A DNA stretch of 33,799 nucleotides from NCBI GenBank assembly GCA_020072785.1, contig JAIQGG010000007.1, forward strand, positions 73,995 through 107,793, in the 5' to 3' direction. Source of the stretch: Terriglobia bacterium (GTDB taxonomy: Bacteria > Acidobacteriota > Terriglobia > Acidiferrales > UBA7541). The position numbers and the translations under genes were made by a program. The notes under the pieces are model-generated. The model saw nothing but the letters and a program-made list of their open reading frames with translations, was not told where the DNA came from and made no database searches. Position 1 is the stretch's first letter. Every line of letters starts with the position of its first letter. Below are positions 16,055-23,116 of the stretch, piece by piece.

Positions 16055-16915
16055 ATGAGCACCCGACCGAACAACCCCGCCGATATCAAAGAGACCGTGC
16101 GCCAGGAATGGACCGGCGCCGCGCCGCTTTGGAAAAAGTGGAATCACAAGTCCGTCGTGCAGTCGCACGCGGCCACGCAACTGGTCGTGCAGGGGGCGGA
16201 GTTGCAGCCCGGGATGCACGTGCTGGATCTGGCCAGCGGCACGGGCGAGCCCTCGCTCAGCCTGGCGAAGGCCGTGGGATCCGCAGGGCGCGTGGTGGCC
16301 ACCGACCTGGTGCCGGAGATGCTCGAAGCGGCCCGCGAAAACGCGCGCGCGCAGGGACTCTCCCAGATGGAGTTTCAGGTGGCGGACGCGGAGCACCTGC
16401 CCTTCCAGGCCGGTGAATTCGACCGCGTCACTTGCCGCTTCGGCCTGATGTTCTTCCCCGAGGTCCAGAAGGCGCTGGCGGAAATTCGCCGTGTGCTGAA
16501 GCCCGCCGGGCGCGTTTCCTTCGTCGTCTGGGGCGCCTTCGAGGAAAACCCCCTCTTCTCCCTCACCCTCGGACCGTTCCTGAAACATGTGCAGATGCCG
16601 CCGGCCCCTCCGGATGCGCCGGGTGTGTTCCGCTTCGCCGACCAGGCGCATCTCACCGCGACGCTCACCGCGGCGGGAATCCGCAATGTGCGCACGGCCA
16701 AAAACCACGTGGCCTGGCCCTGGCCGGGCCCCGCGGAAGAGGCCTGGGAGTCCATCCGCGAGCGCGCAGCTCCGTTCAAGAAGCTGGTCGCGGCCCTTCC
16801 TCCGGAAAAAACTCCGGAAGTGATGCACGAAGTTCTGGAAGGCCTGCGCCGCTTCCACGACGGCGAAAAGATCGGCTTGACGGCCACGCTGATCTCCGCC
16901 ACCGGCGCGGCCTGA
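16055..16915 (+). CDS. Class I SAM-dependent methyltransferase, UbiE/Coq5-like
   Basis: A 286-residue cytosolic protein. Motif I (VLDLASGTGEPS, about 56-67) binds S-adenosylmethionine; VVATDLVPEMLEAARENA is motif post-I with the acidic residue for ribose hydroxyls; FQVADAEHLPFQAGEFDRVTCRFGLMFFP covers motifs II/III; and LKPAGRVSFVVWG is the typical small-molecule methyltransferase strand. GGAGAG precedes the ATG by about 8 nt. Substrate unknown; UbiE-type similarity alone does not imply quinone methylation. It sits alone, convergent with the M20 gene (25-bp gap). Confidence 0.9.
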   Translation: MSTRPNNPADIKETVRQEWTGAAPLWKKWNHKSVVQSHAATQLVVQGAELQPGMHVLDLASGTGEPSLSLAKAVGSAGRVVATDLVPEMLEAARENARAQGLSQMEFQVADAEHLPFQAGEFDRVTCRFGLMFFPEVQKALAEIRRVLKPAGRVSFVVWGAFEENPLFSLTLGPFLKHVQMPPAPPDAPGVFRFADQAHLTATLTAAGIRNVRTAKNHVAWPWPGPAEEAWESIRERAAPFKKLVAALPPEKTPEVMHEVLEGLRRFHDGEKIGLTATLISATGAA

Positions 16916-16940
16916 AGGGCCGCGCTTCGCGCCATCCCCT

Positions 16941-18137
16941 TTACGCCGCGCCCGGCGCGGAACAGACCGCAGCGATCAGCTCGGCCAGGACCCGCGCGCA
17001 GATTTCCACCGAAGCGAGCTCCACGTACTCTTCCCGTCCATGCAGGCCCCGGCCCGCGGGACCGAAGACAACTCCCGGGATGCCTGCCGCGGCCAGCAGC
17101 GCGGTGTCCGTCCAGGGAGCCATGCCCGCCAGGCGCACACTGCCCGTGACCGCACGGATGGCCGCGGCCGCGGCGCGCGCGATGGGCGCTTCTGGCGAAA
17201 TTTCGTACGCGGGGCGCGCGCCGAGTGGCCGGACGGTGGCCGCAAACTCGGGATTGCCGGCGCGCAGCTCCGCGAGACACCGCTCCAGCTCTTCCCGCGC
17301 GGACTGCTCCGTCTCCCCCGGCAGGAGCCTGCGCTCGTATTTCAGGCGGCACTCCGCGGGATAGCTGGATAGCTCCTGCCCGCCGGCGATCAACGAAGCG
17401 TGCAGCGAGGCCTGGCCGAGCAGCGGGTGCGGCGGCGGAAGACGCAGGCGCGCTTCCACCTCATCGAGGGCCCGCAGAACGCGGCCCATCGCGCGGATGG
17501 CGTCGCGGCCTTCGCCGGGCATGCTGCCGTGCGCGGCGCGCCCCTGCGTGGTCACTTCGAACCACGCGTAGCCCTTGTGCGCGACGACCAACTGCAGATC
17601 GGTGGGCTCGAGAACCACGGCGCAGCCGGCAGTGACATGCTCGAGAAGTGCCGCGGTCCCCAGGCTGTTGCACTCTTCATCCACCACGGCGGCGAAAAAG
17701 AGCGGCTGGGCCAGAGCTTGGCCGCTGCGCGCAATGGCCACCGCCGCGGCGGCCATCGCTGCCACGCCGCTCTTGATGTCCAGCGCCCCGCGCCCGTAGA
17801 GCCGTCCTTCCTTCTCCCGGGGCGTGAACGCCTCGGGCATGTCCCCCGCGCCGACGGTGTCCATGTGCGCCAGGATCGCCAACCCGGCGCGCGGTTTGCC
17901 GCCGGCCCCGGCCGGGGCCTGCGGACCGAGCCAGGCGGTGACGTTGGGGCGGCCGGGCGCGGCTTCCGCGAGTTCCGCTTGAATTCCCTGCTGGCGCAAA
18001 AATGCGCAGAAAAATTCCGCGGCCGCTTTTTCGCCTTGGGCCCCCGGAACCAGCGTGGAATTGACGGAATCGATGGCCACCAGATCGCGCAGCAGCGCGT
18101 CCAGCAGCGCGCGGTCGATTTCGTGCGGCGCGCTCAT
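16941..18137 (-). CDS. M20 family zinc metallohydrolase (ArgE/DapE/ACY1 type)
   Basis: A 398-residue enzyme of the di-zinc M20 peptidase/deacylase family. H91-D93 (LAHMDTVGAGD), D120 (YGRGALDIKSG), the catalytic Glu and next Glu (E154-E155 in VVDEECNSLG) and the Glu in VLEPTDLQL build the metal site; HGSMPGEGRDAI and GGQELSSYPAECRL belong to the dimerisation domain, and GLHGREEYVEL gives the last ligand His. ATG 18137 overlaps the ketosynthase TGA by 4 nt. Upstream open frame to 18929 is antisense-like shadow and rejected. Family members hydrolyse peptides or N-acyl amino acids; next to an acyl ketosynthase, N-acyl hydrolysis is a possible but untested role. Confidence 0.92.
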   Translation of the reverse strand: MSAPHEIDRALLDALLRDLVAIDSVNSTLVPGAQGEKAAAEFFCAFLRQQGIQAELAEAAPGRPNVTAWLGPQAPAGAGGKPRAGLAILAHMDTVGAGDMPEAFTPREKEGRLYGRGALDIKSGVAAMAAAAVAIARSGQALAQPLFFAAVVDEECNSLGTAALLEHVTAGCAVVLEPTDLQLVVAHKGYAWFEVTTQGRAAHGSMPGEGRDAIRAMGRVLRALDEVEARLRLPPPHPLLGQASLHASLIAGGQELSSYPAECRLKYERRLLPGETEQSAREELERCLAELRAGNPEFAATVRPLGARPAYEISPEAPIARAAAAAIRAVTGSVRLAGMAPWTDTALLAAAGIPGVVFGPAGRGLHGREEYVELASVEICARVLAELIAAVCSAPGAA

Positions 18138-19438
18138 GCCCCGCTCGCGACCGGCTCGACCCAGCCGCCGCCGAAGAGCAGCCCTGGACCGAGGGAAGCC
18201 AGGAACACGGGCTGGCGCTCCGCGGCCGGAACCGAGGCCTGCGCGGCGAGCGCCGCATGCAACGCCGCGCCACAGGTGGACGATCCAAGATTTCCGCAGG
18301 TTCTGGCGATCAGCGGGAATTTCCCCGCGGGCACGCCGAGATGCCGCGCGAGTAGCTCGACCAGCCGCGGGTTGGGCTGGTGCGTGGCAAAGCCCGCGGC
18401 CTCGGCCAGCGCAAAGCCGCTGCGCAGGGCGGCGGCGCGCAACACTTTTTCCATGCGCGAGACGGCCGCGCGGGAGAGCGCCTCTCCATCGAACTGCACA
18501 TCCAGCGTTCCGCCCGGTGCGCCGGCATCGGCGGGCGCCACGCGAATGGCCGCCGCATATTGCCCGGCGCAGCCGAACTGGAATTCCCCCAGCCGGTAGG
18601 CGTTCTCTCCGGCGGCACGTGCCTGCAGGAGAAACGCGCTGGCGCCATCGCCGAAAAGCCCGCCGAATTCGCCAACCACGCGCCCCGGCGCGAGAATGCG
18701 GCTGTGCACGTCGGCGGAGACCACCAGAATCGTCCGGGCCAGCCCCGCGGCAAGATAAGCCCGCGCCGCGGCCATAGCGTTGAGCAGCCCGAGGCAGGCG
18801 CCGCCGATATCCAATGCGCCGCAGTTTTCCCGTGCCAGCAGCCGCGAGTGCAACTGCGCGCCGAGCGAAGGATAGGAGTGCTGCGTCTCGCTGGTGGCCA
18901 GGATCCAGTCGATTTTCCCCGCGCCGCAACCCGCTATGCGCAGCGCCTGCTGCGCCGCCTGCGCCCCCAGCGTCAGCTCGCTCTCGCCTTCCCCCGCCCG
19001 CGCAATGGACTCGATCCCCGCGCGCTTCCGCAGCTTGCCAACAGGCATCCCGAATTCCCGGTCCACCACCTCGGAAGGAACGGTCCGCGACCCAAAAGCC
19101 GTGCCAGAACTGATGAGAAAGCCTCCTTCTACGGGGTCGCTCGCGATCACAGCGGTTTTCACTGGAAGTTCGGCAACTGCTGGCCCATCCGACGCGGCGA
19201 TGGCCGCCAGGATGCTTTCGATGCTCGACGGCCTGCCCATCAACAGCGCGCCCAGGTCGGGTGCACCGGTGGACGATTCGAGGGCGCGGAGGAAACTCAC
19301 CCAGGCCATGGAATCGAGAACGCCTTCTTCCACGAGATCCACGTTTTCGCGTGGAAGAGCTGCGTCCGGGGCAAGCTCCCTGCGCAGACAGCTTTCGATC
19401 AAGCGGCGTGCGCGGCTGGCATCCATGGTCTTGGGCAT
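18134..19438 (-). CDS. ACP-KAS III fusion (FabH-like ketosynthase with N-terminal carrier domain)
   Basis: A 434-residue protein. Residues about 5-85 look like an acyl carrier protein: VDLVEEGVLDSMAWVSFLRALE places Ser43 in the phosphopantetheine-attachment position (the usual DSL reads DSM). Residues about 95-425 are a thiolase-fold ketosynthase with an intact FabH-type triad: Cys215 (DIGGACLGLLNA), His353 (GFATHQPNP) and Asn383 (CGNLGSSTCGAA). FGDGASAFLL is also conserved. ATG 19438 is chosen because GAGGAG lies 6 nt upstream and it shares its first base with the stop of the preceding gene (TGATG). KAS III enzymes condense an acyl-CoA with ACP-bound malonate or do acyl transfer; a built-in carrier is unusual. 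No fatty-acid genes are nearby, so a dedicated secondary pathway is inferred. Confidence 0.85.
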   Translation of the reverse strand: MPKTMDASRARRLIESCLRRELAPDAALPRENVDLVEEGVLDSMAWVSFLRALESSTGAPDLGALLMGRPSSIESILAAIAASDGPAVAELPVKTAVIASDPVEGGFLISSGTAFGSRTVPSEVVDREFGMPVGKLRKRAGIESIARAGEGESELTLGAQAAQQALRIAGCGAGKIDWILATSETQHSYPSLGAQLHSRLLARENCGALDIGGACLGLLNAMAAARAYLAAGLARTILVVSADVHSRILAPGRVVGEFGGLFGDGASAFLLQARAAGENAYRLGEFQFGCAGQYAAAIRVAPADAGAPGGTLDVQFDGEALSRAAVSRMEKVLRAAALRSGFALAEAAGFATHQPNPRLVELLARHLGVPAGKFPLIARTCGNLGSSTCGAALHAALAAQASVPAAERQPVFLASLGPGLLFGGGWVEPVASGA

Positions 19439-20151
19439 CAAAACTCCTCGAGCCATTCCCGGCTGGGCAAAGGAAATAGTGTATCCAACATCACCCAGCA
19501 ACGGTCATGGAAAGGCCGCGTGAGGCCCAGGCGAATATAGTGATGCGGGCAGCAGATGACTTTGTTGTGAAAACGGGAGTTGAAGAAGCGTTCGAGGCGG
19601 GCATGGCGGTTGGCGCCGCGATGCTCGGCGAGCGCGGCTTCCATGAACTCGTTCCAGTCACGATCCACCATGGGCAGATCGCGGAGCGCCTCACCCGAAG
19701 GAAGAACGAGCGAGGCGCGCAACTCGTTGCCGCAGAGCTCGAGCCGCACGTTCTGCGTTTCGCAGCCGCAGATCGAGCGCTGCGCCTCGGCTGGCGCGGC
19801 GTACAAGCCCGCGCCGCGCCGGCTCTCGCGGATTTTGCAGCCGAATAGTTCGGCGAGGGAACGCGCAGTTTCCGCTTTGCGCAGGTAGGGGACAATTTCC
19901 GCCTCCGCTACTTCCCCAACTTTCTGCAGCCCTCTTGTGGAAGTCCGGTCCTCGACGTGTGGCGGAGGCGCGGGAAGGCTCAGGAGACTGCCTTCGAGAA
20001 TGTCGCCGCGGCGATGCGGAAAATACGCCCATCCTTTGCCGCGCGGCGGCAGAGGCCGCAGGGAATGGATTTTTTCGGCTTCGCGCGCGAGGCCGATGAT
20101 ACAAAACGCCGGCCCCATCCGGGTGATTTCCGTAATGAGGAGTTTCGTCAC
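19438..20151 (-). CDS. Probable dual-OB-like domain protein of the DUF488 operon
   Basis: A 237-residue protein. The GTG at 20151 comes 1 nt after the stop of the preceding DUF488 gene, with GGAG about 9 nt upstream; longer upstream reading has poor sequence. The N-terminus KLLITEITRMGPAFCIIGL, followed by RPLPPRGKGW and HRRGDILEGSL, resembles the start of the dual-OB (DuOB) domain found in uncharacterised, possibly immunity-related operons. The C-terminus VICCPHHYIRLGLTRPFHDRCW fits a second beta-barrel with a terminal His. Fold assignment is from memory of the pattern and is tentative. OB folds commonly bind nucleic acids or nucleotides. It overlaps the ACP-KAS III gene by one base. Confidence 0.6.
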   Translation of the reverse strand: MTKLLITEITRMGPAFCIIGLAREAEKIHSLRPLPPRGKGWAYFPHRRGDILEGSLLSLPAPPPHVEDRTSTRGLQKVGEVAEAEIVPYLRKAETARSLAELFGCKIRESRRGAGLYAAPAEAQRSICGCETQNVRLELCGNELRASLVLPSGEALRDLPMVDRDWNEFMEAALAEHRGANRHARLERFFNSRFHNKVICCPHHYIRLGLTRPFHDRCWVMLDTLFPLPSREWLEEF

Positions 20152-20152
20152 G

Positions 20153-20656
20153 CTAGGCGCTCCGGGGCGGGCGTTTCTTGCGGGGAGGCTTGTATTTTTC
20201 GGAGACGAGATGGCGCACTTCGACGGAGTGACCCTGCCCGCGCCACCATTCAGCCAAACAATCAGCAGCGATGCGGCGGTGGCATTTCTCGGGACCCGGT
20301 TCGGAACACAGCAGAGCCATGGGCGCATCGGGCGGTGGCATCTCGAGAGAATGCGGCACGTCACGTTCTTTCAGCAACGCAAGAAAGGCGGCTTCGTAGC
20401 AGTTCCAGTCCTTCGTGGTGCGATAGGTCTTCAACAGCTCCGGCGTGGGCGCGAGCAGCACCTGGTGCTTATAGGAGATGCCGGCGAGGCGCTCCAGAAA
20501 GTAGGCCAGATCGGGATGCTTGGCGAAGCCCGAAAGCTGGCCGCCGCGGTGCTGGCGTATGTCGAGTACTTGTTTCACGCCGGCCGCCTGCAGCAAGGAA
20601 AAAAACTCCTCGGCCGTCTTGCCCGCGAAGCCGATGGTGCAGAGTAGGATGTGCAT
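20153..20656 (-). CDS. DUF488 family protein (second copy)
   Basis: A 167-residue protein starting MHILLCTIGFAGKTAEEF. DUF488 landmarks: TIGFAGK (in place of TVGHSN), VLDIRQHR (31-37), and LLCSEPGPEKCHRR with C117, C125, H126 and R127. It differs from the upstream copy at the first motif and has a much shorter C-terminus ending in a basic tail (KYKPPRKKRPPRSA). The family's biochemical function is not established; conserved Cys and CHR residues suggest a catalytic or metal-binding site. The gap to the first copy is 5 nt and the next gene begins 1 nt after its stop, indicating one transcript. Confidence 0.9.
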   Translation of the reverse strand: MHILLCTIGFAGKTAEEFFSLLQAAGVKQVLDIRQHRGGQLSGFAKHPDLAYFLERLAGISYKHQVLLAPTPELLKTYRTTKDWNCYEAAFLALLKERDVPHSLEMPPPDAPMALLCSEPGPEKCHRRIAADCLAEWWRGQGHSVEVRHLVSEKYKPPRKKRPPRSA

Positions 20657-20661
20657 GGCGG

Positions 20662-21291
20662 CTAGAAAGATTCCAGCGCTTCGGGCGAAACCCGGAAGGC
20701 ATATTTCTCGGACTGGAGGCGCAGGGCGTCCTCGAGGGCGGCGTCGCGGCCGGAAGTGAAGAGCGCGTCACTGGTCACATCCGCAAAACCGTGCAGGGCG
20801 AGGAGGCGATCTTCCGCTTCGCGCTGCGATTCGAGCGCACCGCCGCGGCGGATGTGCTGCGGCGCAACTCCGGCGGCCACCAGCGCGGGGCAGATGAGCA
20901 GAAAGCGATGGCATTCCAGGGGGTCTTCCTCCGCGCACAGCAGGGCGATATTGCCTCCGTGCGCGAGGGCGAGGCCGCGGTCGAGGCCGCTGCGAAACTC
21001 CGCGGAGTTGCGGCGCTTCGCATAGTCCACGAGACCGTCAGAGCGGTACGCGCGGGGGTCGCCGGGGCGGCCCCCCAGCTCCTCCCCGAGAAATTCGTAG
21101 CGGATGCCGGCGGAGGCCAGCGCTTCCTCTAAGAATTCGCGGTTGAACTGGGGAAAACGCGAACTGGCAGGGCGGCTGCGGACATCGCCAAGGATGCCAA
21201 TGGAATGGCGCTGCAAGGCGGCGAGGAGCGCCTCGGCCTCCAGATTCGAGTGACCAACGGTGAAGAAAGCGCCGGATTGTGACGGGGGCAT
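20662..21291 (-). CDS. DUF488 family protein (first copy)
   Basis: A 209-residue protein. ATG 21291 is used; a GTG at 21294 gives one extra residue and neither has a clear Shine-Dalgarno. Diagnostic DUF488 features are FFTVGHSNLE (9-18), LGDVRSRPASSRFPQFN (34-50) and ALLCAEEDPLECHR (C119, C127, H128, R129). A ~75-residue C-terminal extension (RGGALESQREAED...SEKYAFRVSPEALESF) is absent from the second copy. Function of the family is unknown. It is the first gene of the five-gene minus-strand set, and the 200-bp upstream intergenic region holds a CGAGTTT repeat array. Confidence 0.92.
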   Translation of the reverse strand: MPPSQSGAFFTVGHSNLEAEALLAALQRHSIGILGDVRSRPASSRFPQFNREFLEEALASAGIRYEFLGEELGGRPGDPRAYRSDGLVDYAKRRNSAEFRSGLDRGLALAHGGNIALLCAEEDPLECHRFLLICPALVAAGVAPQHIRRGGALESQREAEDRLLALHGFADVTSDALFTSGRDAALEDALRLQSEKYAFRVSPEALESF

Positions 21292-21400
21292 CACGGGAAG
21301 CCAGCGGGCGTATTCTGCCGAATTCTGCGGCCAGGAACAAGGGCGGTCTTCAAAGACAGGGGGAACGAGACGAAATTCGAAAGCGCCTAATGAGGAAGAA

Positions 21401-21453
21401 CGAGTTTCGAGTTTCGAGTTTCGAGTTTCGAGTTTCGAGTTTCGAGTTTCGAG
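21401..21453 (+). repeat. Perfect tandem array of CGAGTTT, 7 units plus CGAG
   Basis: Seven identical heptamers without a mismatch, plus a 4-nt partial, in the 204-bp space between the first DUF488 gene (start) and the HD gene (end), both on the minus strand. About 30 nt to the left lies CGAAATTCGAAAGC, which reads as degenerate inverted units (CGAAACT is the complement frame of the repeat), so a hairpin could form. Open frames reading RVSSFEF repeats across it are artefacts. Confidence 0.97.
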
Positions 21454-21495
21454 GTATGACAGAGTTCAATGCATTTTTCTAACAGCAACAACCTG

Positions 21496-22128
21496 TCAGT
21501 CGGCAGGGCGGGCGCGGCGTTCCAGCGCGGAGACCACGCGGTCGAGCTCCTCGACGAGCGGCGTCACTCCGGCGGCGCGGAACTCCTCGACCAGAGCGCG
21601 GTAGTACCACAGCGTGCCTTCTTTGCGCCCGTGAAAGCGCTCGAAGACCGCGTCGCCGAGCAGGCGATGGTCGGCGAGAATCTCGCGTACGTTGGAAAGC
21701 TTGTCGGCGGCGGAAACCAGGCGGACCTCGGGCGATTCCCGGCGCACGCGGCGGATGTAGCGCTCCTTGCGTTCGCGCCACGGCGGGCGGAAGGTTTCGT
21801 CGGTGTCCGTGCAGCCCGCGACGATGCGCGCCACGCGCGTCCCGAACTTGCGGCGAATCTCGCGCAACCGCGGCAGGCCGCCCTGATCCTCCACGGCGTC
21901 GTGCAGCAGCGCGGCGATGACCGCGTTCTCGTCGCCGCCATACTGGATCACAATGGAAGCCACGGCCAGGAGATGCCCGACGTAGGGGTGTTCCTTGCCC
22001 TTGCGCGTCTGCCGGGCGTGGATGCGCGCGGCGTAGCCCAGCGCGCGGATGAAGCGGGAGGTCAGGGCGGGCGCGTGCGGCGCTTTCTTTGGCGGCGTGC
22101 GGCGCGCTCTTTTTTTCGGCGTGGACAT
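21496..22128 (-). CDS. HD-domain phosphohydrolase, MESH1/SpoT-hydrolase-like
   Basis: A 210-residue protein, starting with a basic Lys/Arg-rich stretch (1-20) and then a full HD domain: AARIHARQTRKGKEHPYVGHLLAV (H52), AALLHDAVEDQGG (H76, D77, E80, D81) and SAADKLSNVREIL (D142, N146). This order (RKG...PY..H, LLHD..ED, DKL.N) is that of the (p)ppGpp hydrolase domain of SpoT and of stand-alone MESH1-like small alarmone hydrolases; there is no synthetase domain. Thus alarmone degradation is a good but unproven guess. Most other HD enzymes would lack the DKLxN spacing. It is transcribed divergently from the DinB-like gene. Confidence 0.85.
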   Translation of the reverse strand: MSTPKKRARRTPPKKAPHAPALTSRFIRALGYAARIHARQTRKGKEHPYVGHLLAVASIVIQYGGDENAVIAALLHDAVEDQGGLPRLREIRRKFGTRVARIVAGCTDTDETFRPPWRERKERYIRRVRRESPEVRLVSAADKLSNVREILADHRLLGDAVFERFHGRKEGTLWYYRALVEEFRAAGVTPLVEELDRVVSALERRARPAD

Positions 22129-22136
22129 ATGCGCTG

Positions 22137-22152
22137 ATACGTATACTAGTAT
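22137..22152. promoter_or_regulatory. Overlapping palindromes in a divergent promoter region
   Basis: ATACGTAT (22137-22144) and ATACTAGTAT (22143-22152) are perfect palindromes sharing two bases, in an AT-rich island only 8 nt before the HD gene start and 66 nt before the DinB-like gene. TATACT inside could be a -10 element for the plus-strand gene, although no good -35 is seen. A shared operator is the simplest reading. Confidence 0.4.
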
Positions 22153-22217
22153 GCCACGGGAACGAAGACGAGGACGGCGGAACGAAACGCAAATTATTGT
22201 ATGCTCGGCAGCGAATT

Positions 22218-23084
22218 ATGAATGCAGCGGAACCCATCGTGGTGACCCAGGTCTACCCGCAGGTGGAAGCCCGCCTCATCGAGTTGCTGCGCGCGCTTTC
22301 TCCCGAAGACTGGCGCCGCGCGACCCTCTGCCCCGGCTGGACCGTGAAGGACATCGCCGCGCACCTGCTGGATACTAACCTGCGCCGCCTGTCTATGGCC
22401 CGCGACGCATTTTTCGGCGAGGCGCCGGAGAACGCGAACAGCTACGAGGGCCTGGTGCGCTTTCTCGACCGCTTGAATGCCGATTGGGTGCGCGCCGCCC
22501 GGCGCATCAGCCCGCGCCTGCTCACCGATTGGATGGAGATCACCAGCCGCGAGGTCTGCGCGCACTTCGCTGCGCTCGATCCCTTCGCCAAGGCGCCGTT
22601 CTCCGTGGCCTGGGCCGGCGAGAGCGAATCGCTCAACTGGTTCGATATCGCCCGCGAGTACACCGAGCGCTGGCACCACCAGCAGCAGATCCGCCTGGCG
22701 GTGGCGCGCCCGGGCAGCTCCACGGCCTCGGACATCCTGACCCGCGAGCTCTACTATCCCGTGCTGGATACCTTCATGCGCGCGCTGCCGCGGACGTATG
22801 CGCAGGTGGACGCTCCGGAAGGCACAACCGTGAAAGTGACCGTGACCGGCGAGGCCGGCGGCGCCTGGCTTCTCCTCCGCCGCGCCGCCGCGTGGCAGCT
22901 CACAAATACGGAGCCGGCTTCCCTCGCCGCCGAAGCCGCCATCCCGCCAGATCTCGCCTGGCGCCTCTTCACCAACAGCCTCCCCGCCGAAGCGCGCCGC
23001 GCCGTGCAGACGCGCGGCGACGCGCGCCTCACTGCTCCGCTCTTCCAGGCCGTCGCCGTCATGGCCACGCCGAAAAGTCATTAG
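22218..23084 (+). CDS. DinB/maleylpyruvate isomerase N-terminal domain protein
   Basis: A 288-residue protein; ATG 22218 begins MNAAEPIVVTQVYPQVEARL, and the longer upstream reading is a shadow of the HD gene region. The four-helix DinB-like domain is seen as LSPEDWRRATLCPGWTVKDIAAHLLD (the CPGWTVKDIAAHL signature of the MDMPI_N family) and IAREYTERWHHQQQIR with the metal-binding His pair. A smaller C-terminal beta domain (TVKVTVTGEAGGAWLLLRR) follows. In the family these are thiol-dependent isomerases or transferases, but most members are uncharacterised and mycothiol is not expected in an acidobacterium. The Shine-Dalgarno is weak. Confidence 0.82.
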   Translation: MNAAEPIVVTQVYPQVEARLIELLRALSPEDWRRATLCPGWTVKDIAAHLLDTNLRRLSMARDAFFGEAPENANSYEGLVRFLDRLNADWVRAARRISPRLLTDWMEITSREVCAHFAALDPFAKAPFSVAWAGESESLNWFDIAREYTERWHHQQQIRLAVARPGSSTASDILTRELYYPVLDTFMRALPRTYAQVDAPEGTTVKVTVTGEAGGAWLLLRRAAAWQLTNTEPASLAAEAAIPPDLAWRLFTNSLPAEARRAVQTRGDARLTAPLFQAVAVMATPKSH

Positions 23085-23116
23085 TGAAATTGGGTTGGGG
23101 ACCAGATGCCAGGTGC

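Noticed and set aside
18138-18929. N-terminal extension of the M20 frame
   Set aside because: Runs inside the ketosynthase gene in another frame; arginine-rich, low-complexity text and no motif.
19438-20364. 308-residue version of the OB-like protein
   Set aside because: The first ~70 residues overlap the DUF488 gene in another frame; the GTG at 20151 right after its stop fits the operon spacing.
21401-21453. CRISPR array
   Set aside because: Units are 7 nt, contiguous with no spacers; no cas genes are present.
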